A stretch of 64,000 bases of DNA from Oxalicibacterium flavum (GTDB lineage Bacteria; Pseudomonadota; Gammaproteobacteria; Burkholderiales; Burkholderiaceae_D): positions 1 to 64,000 of the forward strand of contig NZ_BMCG01000003.1 in assembly GCF_014635065.1 (NCBI RefSeq), given 5' to 3'. The notes beneath the pieces are model-generated. The model worked only from the letters and a program-made list of their open reading frames with translations, was not told the origin of the DNA and did no database searches. The translations under genes and the position numbers were made by a program. Below are positions 10,061 through 18,513 of this stretch, one piece after another (positions within the stretch are counted from its first letter, which is position 1; each line of letters opens with the position of its first letter).

Positions 10061-11377
10061 TCAGGCCGGCAGCACGATGGTTGCCGTCAGTCCGCCTTGC
10101 GCATGATTGGCCAGCGTCAGGCTGCCGCCGTGCGCTTCCACGCAGGAGCGCGCGGTCGTCAGACCGAGACCGGTGCCGCCGTTGTCGCGGTTGCGCGCCG
10201 GGTCGAGCCGCACGAAGGGCTCGAACGCATCGGCAATCCGCTCCGGCGGAATGCCGGGACCGTCGTCGCGCAGCGCGATGACGATCTGCCCCTGTTCGTC
10301 GCGGCCCAGGTCGATGCGCACGTGCTCGCCGTAGCGCACCGCGTTGTCCACCAGGTTGGTGATGGCGCGCTTGATCGCCAGCGGCCGGCAGCGGTAGGGC
10401 AGCGACGCCGGCGCCTGCAGCGCGATGCGATGCTGCAGTACCGCCTGGTCGTCCACCACCTCGCGCAGCAGCGCGGCGAGGTCCGTTTCCTGGGTGTCCT
10501 CGTTGACGCTGTCGTCGCGCGAGAAGCGCAGCGTTTCCTCGGCCATCACGCTCATGTCGTCGAGCGAGCGCCGCATCGCCGCGCGCAGTTCCGGATCGTC
10601 GATCAGCTCGGTGCGCAGCCGCAGCGAGGTCAGCGGCGTGCGGAAGTCGTGGCTGATGGCGGCCAGCATGTGCGTGCGGTCCTCGATGAAGCGGCGCAGT
10701 CGTTCCTGCATGATGTTGAAGGCGGTGGTGACTTCGCGTGCTTCGCGCGGGCCGGTTACCGGCAGCGGTCCGACATGCTCGCCGCGGCTGACGCGTTCGG
10801 CCGCATCGGCCAGCGCCTTGATCGGGCGCAGGATGCGCCGCACGAAGATGAAGACGATCACCAGCACCGGCAGCGTGCTGACCGGGATCGAAAACCAGAA
10901 CGGACGCCACCACGGACTTTTCTCGCCGGTCACTTCGCGCGTGTTGATCCAGTTGCCGTCTGGCAGGGCCATCGAGACGTGCAGTTCCAGTCGTCCCTGA
11001 TGGCCCGGCTGTTGCGCCTCGTTGATGCGTATCCGGGCCCGGATTTCTGGCGTGGCGCCGATGCGTTGCTGCAAATCCTTCACCAGCCGGCTTTCTTCTT
11101 CGTTCATGGCGCGCAAGGGCAGGCGCGATTGCGGTTCCTGCGCAAGCGCGAAGTTGTCGCGTCGCAGTGTCGCCAGCAACGATTCTTCCGAACCGTCTGG
11201 CGCGAGGGTGGCTATGCGATAGGCGCTGGCCAGACTGTCGAGCATGAAGCGGCGCCCCAGCGGATGCAGGTTGTCGCCCGCCGGCCGCATGGCGACGCCG
11301 ATCGCGTGCGCCAGCAGCAGCCCCAGCAGGAGCAGGCAGATCAGCTGTCCCGCCATGCTGCGCGGGAACAGCCTCAA
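10061..11377 (-). CDS. EnvZ-type sensor histidine kinase
   Basis: A 438-residue membrane kinase. A first membrane segment (about residues 9-27), a periplasmic sensor of about 130 residues, a second membrane segment (about 163-182), HAMP, then HisKA with H243 in AAISHDFRTPL, and HATPase_c with the N, G1 (DDGPGIPPER) and G2 (GGTGLGL) boxes. I set the start at a TTG whose TTGA overlaps the response-regulator stop by 4 nt, with AAGG 7 nt upstream; this gives a normal short cytoplasmic N terminus. The first downstream ATG (11356) is the alternative. The pair with its neighbour recalls PfeS/PfeR-type siderophore sensors because a TonB receptor is divergent. Confidence 0.9.
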   Translation of the reverse strand: MRLFPRSMAGQLICLLLLGLLLAHAIGVAMRPAGDNLHPLGRRFMLDSLASAYRIATLAPDGSEESLLATLRRDNFALAQEPQSRLPLRAMNEEESRLVKDLQQRIGATPEIRARIRINEAQQPGHQGRLELHVSMALPDGNWINTREVTGEKSPWWRPFWFSIPVSTLPVLVIVFIFVRRILRPIKALADAAERVSRGEHVGPLPVTGPREAREVTTAFNIMQERLRRFIEDRTHMLAAISHDFRTPLTSLRLRTELIDDPELRAAMRRSLDDMSVMAEETLRFSRDDSVNEDTQETDLAALLREVVDDQAVLQHRIALQAPASLPYRCRPLAIKRAITNLVDNAVRYGEHVRIDLGRDEQGQIVIALRDDGPGIPPERIADAFEPFVRLDPARNRDNGGTGLGLTTARSCVEAHGGSLTLANHAQGGLTATIVLPA

Positions 11378-12102
11378 GCCAGCACCTTGACGTCGGACGT
11401 GAAGAAGTAGCCGTTGCCCCACGCGGTCTTGAGCAGGTGCGGGCGGCGCGGGTCGCTTTCGAGCTTCTTGCGCAGGCGACTGACCTGGGTGTCGATGCTG
11501 CGGTCGAAGGAGTGGGTGAAGCCTTCGGTCGTCATGTCGAGCAGCTGGTCGCGCGTGAAGACCGTGTGCGGATTTTCCACCAGCACGCGCAGCAGCCGGT
11601 ATTCGCTGGTCTTGAGCGGAATCGATTCGCCGGCGGGCGACAGCAGCTCGCGTTTTTCGAGATCGAGCGTCCAGTTGTCGAAGCCGTAGCGCTTGACCGG
11701 CAGCGTCGGCCGCGCGATGCCGACCTCGGCGCGCTGCAGGCGGCGCAGCACGGTGCGGATGCGCGCCACCAGTTCGCTTGGATCGAAAGGCTTGACCACG
11801 TAGTCGTCGGCGCCGGTTTCGAGTCCCGCCACGCGGTTGGCGGCCGAGGCCATGGCCGTCAGCAGGATCACCGGCGTGCCGATTTCCTCATAGACGTGCT
11901 TGCACAGCGACAGGCCGCTTTCGCCCGGCAGCATGATGTCGAGCACGATCAGGTCGAACGCCTGCTGCAGCAGCAGGGCGCGCGCGACGTCGGCGTCAAC
12001 CGCGGTGCTGACCCGCGCGCCATGGCGGCGCAGGTAGGCGGCCAGCGGATCGCGGATGTCCTGATGGTCGTCGACCACCAGGAGATGGGTGTTGGTGAAC
12101 AT
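11374..12102 (-). CDS. OmpR-family response regulator
   Basis: A 242-residue regulator: receiver domain (1-120) with the acidic pair DD at 11-12, phosphorylation site D55 in IVLDIMLPG and the conserved lysine in VVKPFDPSE, then an OmpR/PhoB winged helix (about 140-235). It is upstream of and translationally coupled to its kinase. It is divergent from an iron-regulated-looking TonB receptor, so that receptor is its probable target, as with PfeR in Pseudomonas; this is inference. A GC-rich hairpin lies just upstream of its start codon. Confidence 0.93.
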   Translation of the reverse strand: MFTNTHLLVVDDHQDIRDPLAAYLRRHGARVSTAVDADVARALLLQQAFDLIVLDIMLPGESGLSLCKHVYEEIGTPVILLTAMASAANRVAGLETGADDYVVKPFDPSELVARIRTVLRRLQRAEVGIARPTLPVKRYGFDNWTLDLEKRELLSPAGESIPLKTSEYRLLRVLVENPHTVFTRDQLLDMTTEGFTHSFDRSIDTQVSRLRKKLESDPRRPHLLKTAWGNGYFFTSDVKVLA

Positions 12103-12120
12103 GGTGATTTCCGGAACGGA

Positions 12121-12145
12121 GCGGCGTAGCGATACGCCGCTTTTT
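12121..12145 (+). terminator. Hairpin with GCGA loop and T-run
   Basis: An 8-bp perfect stem (GCGGCGTA/TACGCCGC) with a GNRA-like GCGA loop is followed by TTTTT on the plus strand. It sits 19 nt upstream of the divergent response-regulator start. It could stop antisense read-through into the receptor promoter, or act as a 5'-leader hairpin of the regulator mRNA. Confidence 0.5.
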
Positions 12146-12196
12146 CATTTTGTTGCGCGGACAAATCCTGACAAATTTGCCGACGGGCCAATGTAT

Positions 12197-12215
12197 ACAA
12201 TTAATTCTCATTATC
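12197..12215 (+). promoter_or_regulatory. Fur-box-like operator
   Basis: The 19-mer matches the classic Fur consensus at 12 of 19 positions, with the whole right arm TCATTATC perfect. It overlaps a TATACAAT element (12194-12201) that could be a -10 box. It lies in the divergent region between the two-component system and the TonB receptor, where iron control is expected. Confidence 0.6.
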
Positions 12216-12255
12216 GTTTCATGGCTTCCGGCAGGCAAGAGATGAACGTCAATAA

Positions 12256-12277
12256 AAATAATCATCTGTGATTATTT
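12256..12277. promoter_or_regulatory. 22-bp palindrome, possible second operator
   Basis: Two perfect 9-bp arms, AAATAATCA and TGATTATTT, flank a 4-bp centre. The sequence is AT-rich and lies between the Fur-like box and the broken binding-protein gene. It may be the response-regulator site or a second Fur-type site. No T-run follows that would make it a terminator. Confidence 0.45.
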
Positions 12278-12313
12278 ATCAAATAAATACAACATTTTCA
12301 TCTAAGTTCTGAC

Positions 12314-12550
12314 ATGAAGGTTTTTCACGGCTCCGCCATTCTCCTTTGCCTGCTGCTGTCGCTCGGACTTGCTTCGCCGTCGGACGCTTCGGCGGCTGTC
12401 ACGGTGACCGACGTCTCCGGTCGCGTGGCTGCGGTACCGGTCAAGGTGGAGCGCATCGTGCTCGGCTTTGGCGTATTCCCGCCTTTGTCGCAGTGGAAGG
12501 CCCGCAGCCGTGACGGCACCTACTGGATCAGCGGAGCTGCCGCACGCTGA
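12314..12550 (+). pseudogene. Truncated iron-siderophore periplasmic binding protein
   Basis: A 78-codon frame begins with a good signal peptide (SAILLCLLLSLGLASPSDASA) followed by VTVTDVSGRVAAVPVKVERI, the usual start of a mature iron-complex substrate-binding protein. After VLGFG the sequence no longer resembles the family and stops within about 25 codons, whereas intact proteins are near 300-380 residues. No later frame before the receptor restores the homology. It looks like a deletion remnant of a siderophore uptake gene that once preceded the receptor. A real short secreted peptide cannot be excluded. Confidence 0.6.
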
Positions 12551-12690
12551 TCCGTTACGCATTCCGGCAGCGCAGCGGCCACGCCGCGTCTGCCATCCGA
12601 CACGCTCGCTCAGCACTCCCCAGCAATCGCCAGGCATGACTGAACAGTCGAGCAGAACCTTTATCGATCGTCATCATGGGAGAACAAAAA

Positions 12691-14730
12691 ATGAATCACA
12701 CGGGATCACTGCCATTCAAACCGGCCGTCATGGCGGCCGCGGCCTGCGGCGCACTGCTGCTGTCGCCGACGCTGCAGGCGCAGGAGGCGGAAGCCAGATT
12801 GTCGGAAGTCGTGGTTACCGCATCCGGTTTCGAACAGGCTGTCGAGGATGCGCCGGCATCCATTACTGTGGTGCCGCGTGAAGAGCTGGAAAAGAAGGCA
12901 TACCGTGACGTTACCGATGCCCTGCGCGATGTGCCGGGCGTGGTGGTCACCGGTGGCGGCAGCTCCAGCGACATCAGTATTCGCGGCATGGCTGCCAGCT
13001 ACACCATGCTGCTGATCGACGGCCGGCGCCAGAACTCGCGCGAAACGCGTCCGAACAGCGATGGCCCCGGTATCGAACAGGGGTGGCTGCCGCCGCTCGA
13101 GGCCATCGAGCGTATCGAGGTGGTGCGCGGTCCGATGTCGTCGCTGTACGGGTCGGATGCCATGGGCGGTGTGGTCAACATCATTACCCGCAAGGTGCCC
13201 AAGAAATGGACGGGGTCGGTGCGTCTCGAAACGACCCAGCAGGAGGACAGCCGCTCCGGCGACATCTACCAGACCAATTTCTTCCTGGGCGGGCCGATCC
13301 AGAACGATGTGCTGGGTCTGCAATTGTATGGGCAGAAGTCGCGCCGCAACGAAGACAGCTTCGTCAACGGCTTCAACAAGCAGGACACTACCTCCGGTAC
13401 CGTCAAGTTGAGTCTGACGCCGAATCAGAATCATGATGTGGTGCTCGAACTCGGGCGCACGATGCAGGATCGCATTTCCAGGCCGGGCAGGAGCATGGCG
13501 CTGGAGAGCTGCCGAAATGGCCGCTGCACGCCCAATACCCTCTCCGAGAATGGCTACGACAAGAATCAGTACAGCCTGTCGCATGTAGGCCGTTGGGGTT
13601 TCGGCACGTCCAATACCTATGTGCAGCAGGAAGAAATCGACAATCCGGGCCGGGATATCAAACTGAAGAATCTCGAATTCAACAGCCAGATCACCATGCC
13701 GCTGGGCGGCAGGCATCTGACGACGCTCGGTGTGTCGTACAAGAATGAAAAACTGGTGGATGGCGGCAACCAACTTGTAACGGCCAATCCCGTCAATACG
13801 TTGGAACGTTATCAGTGGGCGCTGTTTGCCGAGAATGAATGGAGCGTGACCGATACCTTTTCCCTGACGGGCGGCTTGCGCATGAACGAGGACGAGAATT
13901 ACGGCACGCACTGGACGCCGCGTCTGTACGGCGTATGGAAGGCTACCGACATGCTCAGCGTGAAAGGCGGCATTTCCACCGGTTTCAAGGCGCCGTCCCT
14001 GCGCTCGGCCGTGGCCGACTGGGGGCAGATCACGGGTGGTGGCGGTGATCCGGCCATCATTGTCGGCAATCCCGCTCTCAAGCCGGAGAAGAGCACCAGT
14101 CAGGAAATAGGCCTGATCTGGAACAATCGCCAGAACCTCAATGCCAGCCTGACGTTCTTCAACACCGATTTCAAGGACAAGATCACCGAGCTGCGCCGTT
14201 GTTCGGACACGGGCGCCAATCCGCCGGGCTCGGGTATTGTCGATGGCAACTGCGCCATCCAGGGCACGGCGTACAAATTCATCAGCGACCGCGTGAACGT
14301 GGACGAAGCCAATATGCGTGGCGTCGAAACCACGATTACCTGGTCGGTCAATGACGATCTGCGCCTGGCAGCCAATTACACCTATACACGTTCCGAACAG
14401 AAGAGCGGGCAGTTCAGAGGCCAGCCGCTCAACAAGATGCCCAAGCACATGCTCAATGCCACGGCAGACTGGCAGGCCAACCAGGCGTTGGGCGTATGGG
14501 GGCGCATGAACTTCCGCGGCAAGACCTCGGATTACCTGAGTCGTACTTCGATGGTGGAGGGTACGCCTTCCTTTACCTTCGTGGACGCGGGATTGAACTA
14601 TGCGTTGTCGAAGGATATCAAGCTGGGCTTCGGTATCTATAACTTGTTCGACAAGAGAGTGGACGACCTGACGTACGAATCGGTGTATGACGGTCGCCGT
14701 TTCTGGCTGAGCCTGAACGCCGGATTCTGA
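12691..14730 (+). CDS. TonB-dependent siderophore receptor (FepA/PfeA-like)
   Basis: A 679-residue outer-membrane receptor. It has a signal peptide ending near LQAQ, a TonB-box-like LSEVVVTAS, a plug domain with VPGVVVTGGGSSSDISIRGM (shortened to SDISIRGM) and RIEVVRGPMSSLYGSDAMGG (core RIEVVRGP), then a beta barrel ending in a terminal Phe (RRFWLSLNAGF). The start at 12691 is preferred over 12676 because GGGAG lies 8 nt before it. The closest family by pattern is the catecholate receptors FepA/PfeA/BfeA; the ligand is not certain. It is divergent from a two-component system and lies downstream of a Fur-like box. Confidence 0.9.
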   Translation: MNHTGSLPFKPAVMAAAACGALLLSPTLQAQEAEARLSEVVVTASGFEQAVEDAPASITVVPREELEKKAYRDVTDALRDVPGVVVTGGGSSSDISIRGMAASYTMLLIDGRRQNSRETRPNSDGPGIEQGWLPPLEAIERIEVVRGPMSSLYGSDAMGGVVNIITRKVPKKWTGSVRLETTQQEDSRSGDIYQTNFFLGGPIQNDVLGLQLYGQKSRRNEDSFVNGFNKQDTTSGTVKLSLTPNQNHDVVLELGRTMQDRISRPGRSMALESCRNGRCTPNTLSENGYDKNQYSLSHVGRWGFGTSNTYVQQEEIDNPGRDIKLKNLEFNSQITMPLGGRHLTTLGVSYKNEKLVDGGNQLVTANPVNTLERYQWALFAENEWSVTDTFSLTGGLRMNEDENYGTHWTPRLYGVWKATDMLSVKGGISTGFKAPSLRSAVADWGQITGGGGDPAIIVGNPALKPEKSTSQEIGLIWNNRQNLNASLTFFNTDFKDKITELRRCSDTGANPPGSGIVDGNCAIQGTAYKFISDRVNVDEANMRGVETTITWSVNDDLRLAANYTYTRSEQKSGQFRGQPLNKMPKHMLNATADWQANQALGVWGRMNFRGKTSDYLSRTSMVEGTPSFTFVDAGLNYALSKDIKLGFGIYNLFDKRVDDLTYESVYDGRRFWLSLNAGF

Positions 14731-14751
14731 TCTTTTTTCCTGCCTTGCCAT

Positions 14752-14787
14752 GTAAAACGCCGCTGTTTCAGCGGCGTTTTACTTTTT
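14752..14787 (+). terminator. Rho-independent terminator after the TonB receptor
   Basis: A perfect 14-bp stem (GTAAAACGCCGCTG with its complement) and TTT loop are followed by TTTTT. It ends the receptor transcript 22 nt after the stop codon. Confidence 0.93.
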
Positions 14788-15160
14788 GCTTAAGCTCAGA
14801 CGAGCAAAATCGAAAGGCCTATCTCGTGCTCCCTCTCTTTTTTGATTTGAACTTCTTCCATCCCGAGAAGGGAGATAAATTGGCAATTATTGATTCCGGG
14901 TGGAAATATAAAGTGTTTCAAGAGGTTGATGTGCAATATTTCCCATGTAACCGGCAAGCATCGGATTCTTTATTCATACAAAACTTTTCTACCGTTTTCG
15001 ATGGCCGTGCATTAAGATTTGCACGACGCGGTTTTCAAAATTTTACGTTTCGAAATCGTCTGTTTACCCTTTGCGTGCCGTTAACGGTCTTGCGCAAGCG
15101 TAGATGAGTAGTTGTCAATGCTTGAAAGTCATTTTTGCACCTTTTTTGAACCATTCAAGC
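14788..15160 (+). promoter_or_regulatory. AT-richer gene-free leader before the GGDEF-EAL gene
   Basis: About 370 bp clearly poorer in GC than the flanking genes, with several T-runs. I see no gene or RNA family that I can name. It presumably contains the promoter and leader of the c-di-GMP gene. A plus-strand open frame beginning in the preceding terminator crosses it, but has no ribosome site or protein-like composition. Confidence 0.4.
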
Positions 15161-16843
15161 ATGTTTTCCAAGCCTAACCAATCTCCCGACAATCGACTGC
15201 TGAGCCTGATGGAAGTGGCGGGAGAGATCGCATTCCAGGTCAGTCCGCAGGGAATCATTCTCCAGATCAGCAAGCGCGCCACGGAGCTGTTCGGTCCCGA
15301 TGCGCCGGAACGGGGACAGAGTCTGTTCGAGCTGGTTCGGGCTTCCGACCGTCATGCGATGGAAGCGGCATTCGGCCAAGCCGTGCAGACGCGTCTGATC
15401 ACGAAATTCAGCGTCCGCCTGGTGGCGCGTCCGGTCTGGTTCGAACTGGAAATGATCGCGGCGGATACTCCCGATGGTGAAGTGCTGGTGACCGGCAGGG
15501 ATATCTCGCTGCGGCACGAGACCGAGGAGCGTCTGCGCCACATGGCGGTGCATGACGAGCTGACCGGTCTGCCGAACCGGTCTCTGCTGACCGACCGTCT
15601 GCACATGGCAATTGCCCACGCACGGCGCAACAAGCTCGGTTTTACCGTGGTCGAGCTGGACCTGGACGGATTCAAGAAAGTCAACGACGCGCTGGGCCAT
15701 GCGATCGGCGATGCGCTGTTGCGGATTGCCGCCGAACGGTTGCGCGTGCTGTTGCGCGACGGCGATACGCTGGCGCGGGTCGGTGGCGACGAATTCGCGG
15801 CGGTACTTCCCGGCATGACCGAAGAATCCGAAATCCAGGCCATCGCGCGCCGCATGATCGCGTGCATGCAACTGCCCTTCGAAATCGAAGGCCACACGCT
15901 GTATGTCAGCACTTCGGTCGGCGCTGCCGTCTATCCGCAGCATGGCGATACCGACGTCAAGCTGCTGGCGCATGCCGATACCGCGCTGCACCGCGCCAAG
16001 GAAACCGGCAAGGCGCGTTGCGTCATTTATAACCAGATCATCTTCAATCAGGTCGAGCACGACGTTTCCATGGAAGCGGCGATGTTCGAGGCGGTGCGCA
16101 ATGGCGATTTCCTGCTGCATTACCAGCCGATCGTCGATGCGGGAACGCGGCGCATCGTCGGTTTCGAGGCCTTGATGCGCTGGATGCGGCCCGACATCGG
16201 GCTGGTGCCGCCGAACCAGTTCATTCCGATGGCCGAGGACAACGGCCTGATCAACCTGCTCGGCGCCTGGGCGCTCAAGGTGGCGTGCTTCCAGCTCAAG
16301 CGTTTTCAGGAAGCGGCCGGGCGGCAGCTGTATGTGTCGGTCAACGTCAGTCCGCGCCAGTTCCGCAGCGACCAGTTCATCGAAATGGTGGACGATGCGC
16401 TCAAGCTGTCCGGGCTAAACGGCAACCAGTTGATGCTGGAGATCACCGAAGGCATCCTGATGTCCGACCCCGAGCATGCCGAACAGATTTTGACTAAAAT
16501 TGCCGCCCGCGGCGTGCGCATCGCGATCGACGATTTCGGGACCGGGTATTCGTCGCTGGTCTACCTGAAGCGTTTTCCGATTGCGGCGCTCAAGATCGAC
16601 CGGACCTTCATCAAGGATCTGCCGGAATCGGTCAAGGATGCGGCGATCTGCAATGTGGTGTTGAGCCTGGCCAGCCATCTGAGCCTGCTGACGGTTGCCG
16701 AAGGCGTGGAGGACGAGCGCCAGCTGGCGTTCCTGGCGGCGCAGGGCTGTACCCTGATCCAGGGGTTCCATACCGGCCGTCCGATGCTGCCCAATGCCGT
16801 CATCGAGGTGCTGCAGGCCGACGCACCCGCGTTACACAATTGA
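15161..16843 (+). CDS. PAS-GGDEF-EAL cyclic-di-GMP signalling protein
   Basis: A 560-residue cytoplasmic protein: PAS-like domain (about 20-125), GGDEF domain with an intact GGDEF at 208-212 and an RxxD inhibitory site (RDGD) five residues before it, then an EAL domain with EAL at 336-338. It retains DDFGTGYSSL in the EAL core. Both catalytic motifs are intact, so it may be bifunctional. No membrane segment is seen, so the PAS domain should sense an internal cue. The start is uncertain: ATG 15161 (MFSKPNQSPD) is chosen by domain start; ATG 15104 would add 19 residues. It is followed after 16 nt by an HDOD gene, likely co-transcribed. Confidence 0.92.
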   Translation: MFSKPNQSPDNRLLSLMEVAGEIAFQVSPQGIILQISKRATELFGPDAPERGQSLFELVRASDRHAMEAAFGQAVQTRLITKFSVRLVARPVWFELEMIAADTPDGEVLVTGRDISLRHETEERLRHMAVHDELTGLPNRSLLTDRLHMAIAHARRNKLGFTVVELDLDGFKKVNDALGHAIGDALLRIAAERLRVLLRDGDTLARVGGDEFAAVLPGMTEESEIQAIARRMIACMQLPFEIEGHTLYVSTSVGAAVYPQHGDTDVKLLAHADTALHRAKETGKARCVIYNQIIFNQVEHDVSMEAAMFEAVRNGDFLLHYQPIVDAGTRRIVGFEALMRWMRPDIGLVPPNQFIPMAEDNGLINLLGAWALKVACFQLKRFQEAAGRQLYVSVNVSPRQFRSDQFIEMVDDALKLSGLNGNQLMLEITEGILMSDPEHAEQILTKIAARGVRIAIDDFGTGYSSLVYLKRFPIAALKIDRTFIKDLPESVKDAAICNVVLSLASHLSLLTVAEGVEDERQLAFLAAQGCTLIQGFHTGRPMLPNAVIEVLQADAPALHN

Positions 16844-16859
16844 TCCGCAACACAGATTC

Positions 16860-18371
16860 ATGACGAAGCAAGACCATCCGCCGCTCACGCCAGACAAGAC
16901 GCTGGACTTGTTGATGAGCCGCATTCGCCAACGCGGCGATCTGCCCGGTTTTTCCCGTGTCGTCAGTGCCATCGTCAGCGCCATGCAGGGCGATGACGAT
17001 CGCGAATTTAGCATGACGCGCACAGTGCTGTCCGACCCGACCTTGACGCAGCGCGTGCTGCGGCTGGCCAACAGCGCCATGTATTCGGTATTCGGCCAGA
17101 GCATCAACACCGTGTCCAAGGCCGTCATCGTGCTGGGTACCGAAACCATCGGCCACCTCGCGCTCGGCCTCAAGCTGATCGATGGCCTGTCGGTCGCCTC
17201 GCAGGGCACCGCGACCACGCGCAGTGAAATGGAAAAGGCGGTGCTGGCGGGCCAGATCGCGCGCCAGGTGGCGTCGTCGTCGCCGCGCCGCGATACCGAG
17301 GAAGCGGTGGTCTGTTCCATCCTGCATTCGCTGGGACGCCTGATGGTGTCGTTCTATCTTCCCGAATACTGGTCGCAGATCCAACTGATTGCCGCCGAGC
17401 GCGGTGTCACGGAGAACGCTGCCGCCGCCGAAATGCTGGGCTTGCCGCTCGACGAGATCGGCCGTCTGGTGGCGCGGCGCTGGGGTTTGCCGGGCGAACT
17501 GGTGGCCAGTCTCAAGGAAGTGCAGCCGCATGCCATGGAGGATGACAGCGAGCCGCTCGAACATGCGGACTGGCTGGCGGCGGTTTCCACCATGGCCACC
17601 CAGTGCGCCACCGTGCTGTGCGAGGAAAAGAACGCCTCGGTCGCCGATCTGGCGGGCATTGCGGAAAATTATGCCGGCATGCTCGGGCTCGACGCGGCGG
17701 TGCTGCTGTCGGCGGTCGAGTCGGCGCACCAGCTGTCGCAGGAAGAAAGAACGGTCGCGCGTGGCAGCCAGCCGGACGGCGAAGCCGATCAGCAACTGGC
17801 GCTGCCCCTGGGCAAGCCCGAGGATTCGATCGACATCCTCAAGCGCGGTGTCAGCGATCTGCGCAGTGATCTGATCAGCGCGAGCACCGGCCAGTTGATG
17901 ACGGTGGCGCTGGAAACCGTATACAAGGGGCTCGGCCTGGGCCGCGCGGTCGCCTTCCTGCGCAATCAGGAGGCCGGCAAATACATGGCGCAGATGTGCT
18001 TCGGCGAATGCATGGAGGAGCTGCTGCCGCGCCTGTCGTTCAGCGATGCCTATCAGCCGGACGTGTTCCATGCCGCGCTGGCCAACAACAAGATGGTTTA
18101 TGTCGAAGATGCGCAGGCGGCCGGTTTTACCAGCAAGCTGCCGCGTTGGTGGCGCGAGGAGCTGGGTGCCTCGCGCAGCTTCGTGATCCTGCCGTTGATG
18201 CTGAATTTCCATCCGGTCGGTTTCATTTATGGCGACTGGCAGGCTGCGCCTTCCCAGGCCGGCATCGCGTCCGGCGAAGTGACGCTGCTCGACGATCTGC
18301 GCGCGATCGTGGTCAAGGCGATCGAGCACCGCTGCCAGATGGACCCGGCCTGGGGGCGCGCCATGCATTGA
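16860..18371 (+). CDS. HDOD domain protein with C-terminal GAF-like region
   Basis: A 503-residue protein. The N-terminal half is an HDOD domain (about 25-225): SDPTLTQRVLRLANSAMYS and the VILGTETIGHLAL segments are typical of it. After a Glu/Gln-rich linker (about 290-320), the C-terminal 170 residues resemble a GAF-like sensor. HDOD proteins lack the HD catalytic residues and act as signalling or scaffold proteins, often in c-di-GMP and motility control. The position directly after a GGDEF-EAL gene supports that. A strong terminator follows. Confidence 0.87.
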   Translation: MTKQDHPPLTPDKTLDLLMSRIRQRGDLPGFSRVVSAIVSAMQGDDDREFSMTRTVLSDPTLTQRVLRLANSAMYSVFGQSINTVSKAVIVLGTETIGHLALGLKLIDGLSVASQGTATTRSEMEKAVLAGQIARQVASSSPRRDTEEAVVCSILHSLGRLMVSFYLPEYWSQIQLIAAERGVTENAAAAEMLGLPLDEIGRLVARRWGLPGELVASLKEVQPHAMEDDSEPLEHADWLAAVSTMATQCATVLCEEKNASVADLAGIAENYAGMLGLDAAVLLSAVESAHQLSQEERTVARGSQPDGEADQQLALPLGKPEDSIDILKRGVSDLRSDLISASTGQLMTVALETVYKGLGLGRAVAFLRNQEAGKYMAQMCFGECMEELLPRLSFSDAYQPDVFHAALANNKMVYVEDAQAAGFTSKLPRWWREELGASRSFVILPLMLNFHPVGFIYGDWQAAPSQAGIASGEVTLLDDLRAIVVKAIEHRCQMDPAWGRAMH

Positions 18372-18461
18372 CATTGCCGGTTGCATCCAGGCCGTGACGC
18401 CAAGGCGCACCGGCTGCATGTGACCTCATTGCACGCCAACCCGCCGGCACGCAACACAAGG

Positions 18462-18510
18462 GAAGCCGGAGTCGTTATCATCGACGACTCCGGCTTCTTT
18501 CTTTTTCTTT
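18462..18510 (+). terminator. Rho-independent terminator after the HDOD gene
   Basis: A 14-bp perfect stem (GAAGCCGGAGTCGT with its complement) and an 8-nt loop are followed by a T-rich tract. The RAYT gene starts at the end of that tract, so the transposase is insulated from the upstream operon. Confidence 0.9.
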
Positions 18511-18513
18511 CCC

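Noticed and set aside
12706-14751. Long minus-strand frame opposite the TonB receptor
   Set aside because: It runs into the receptor terminator and has no start signal or homology; the plus-strand receptor is certain.
14745-15107. A 120-codon plus-strand frame after the TonB receptor
   Set aside because: It starts inside the terminator hairpin, has no ribosome site and an unnatural composition.
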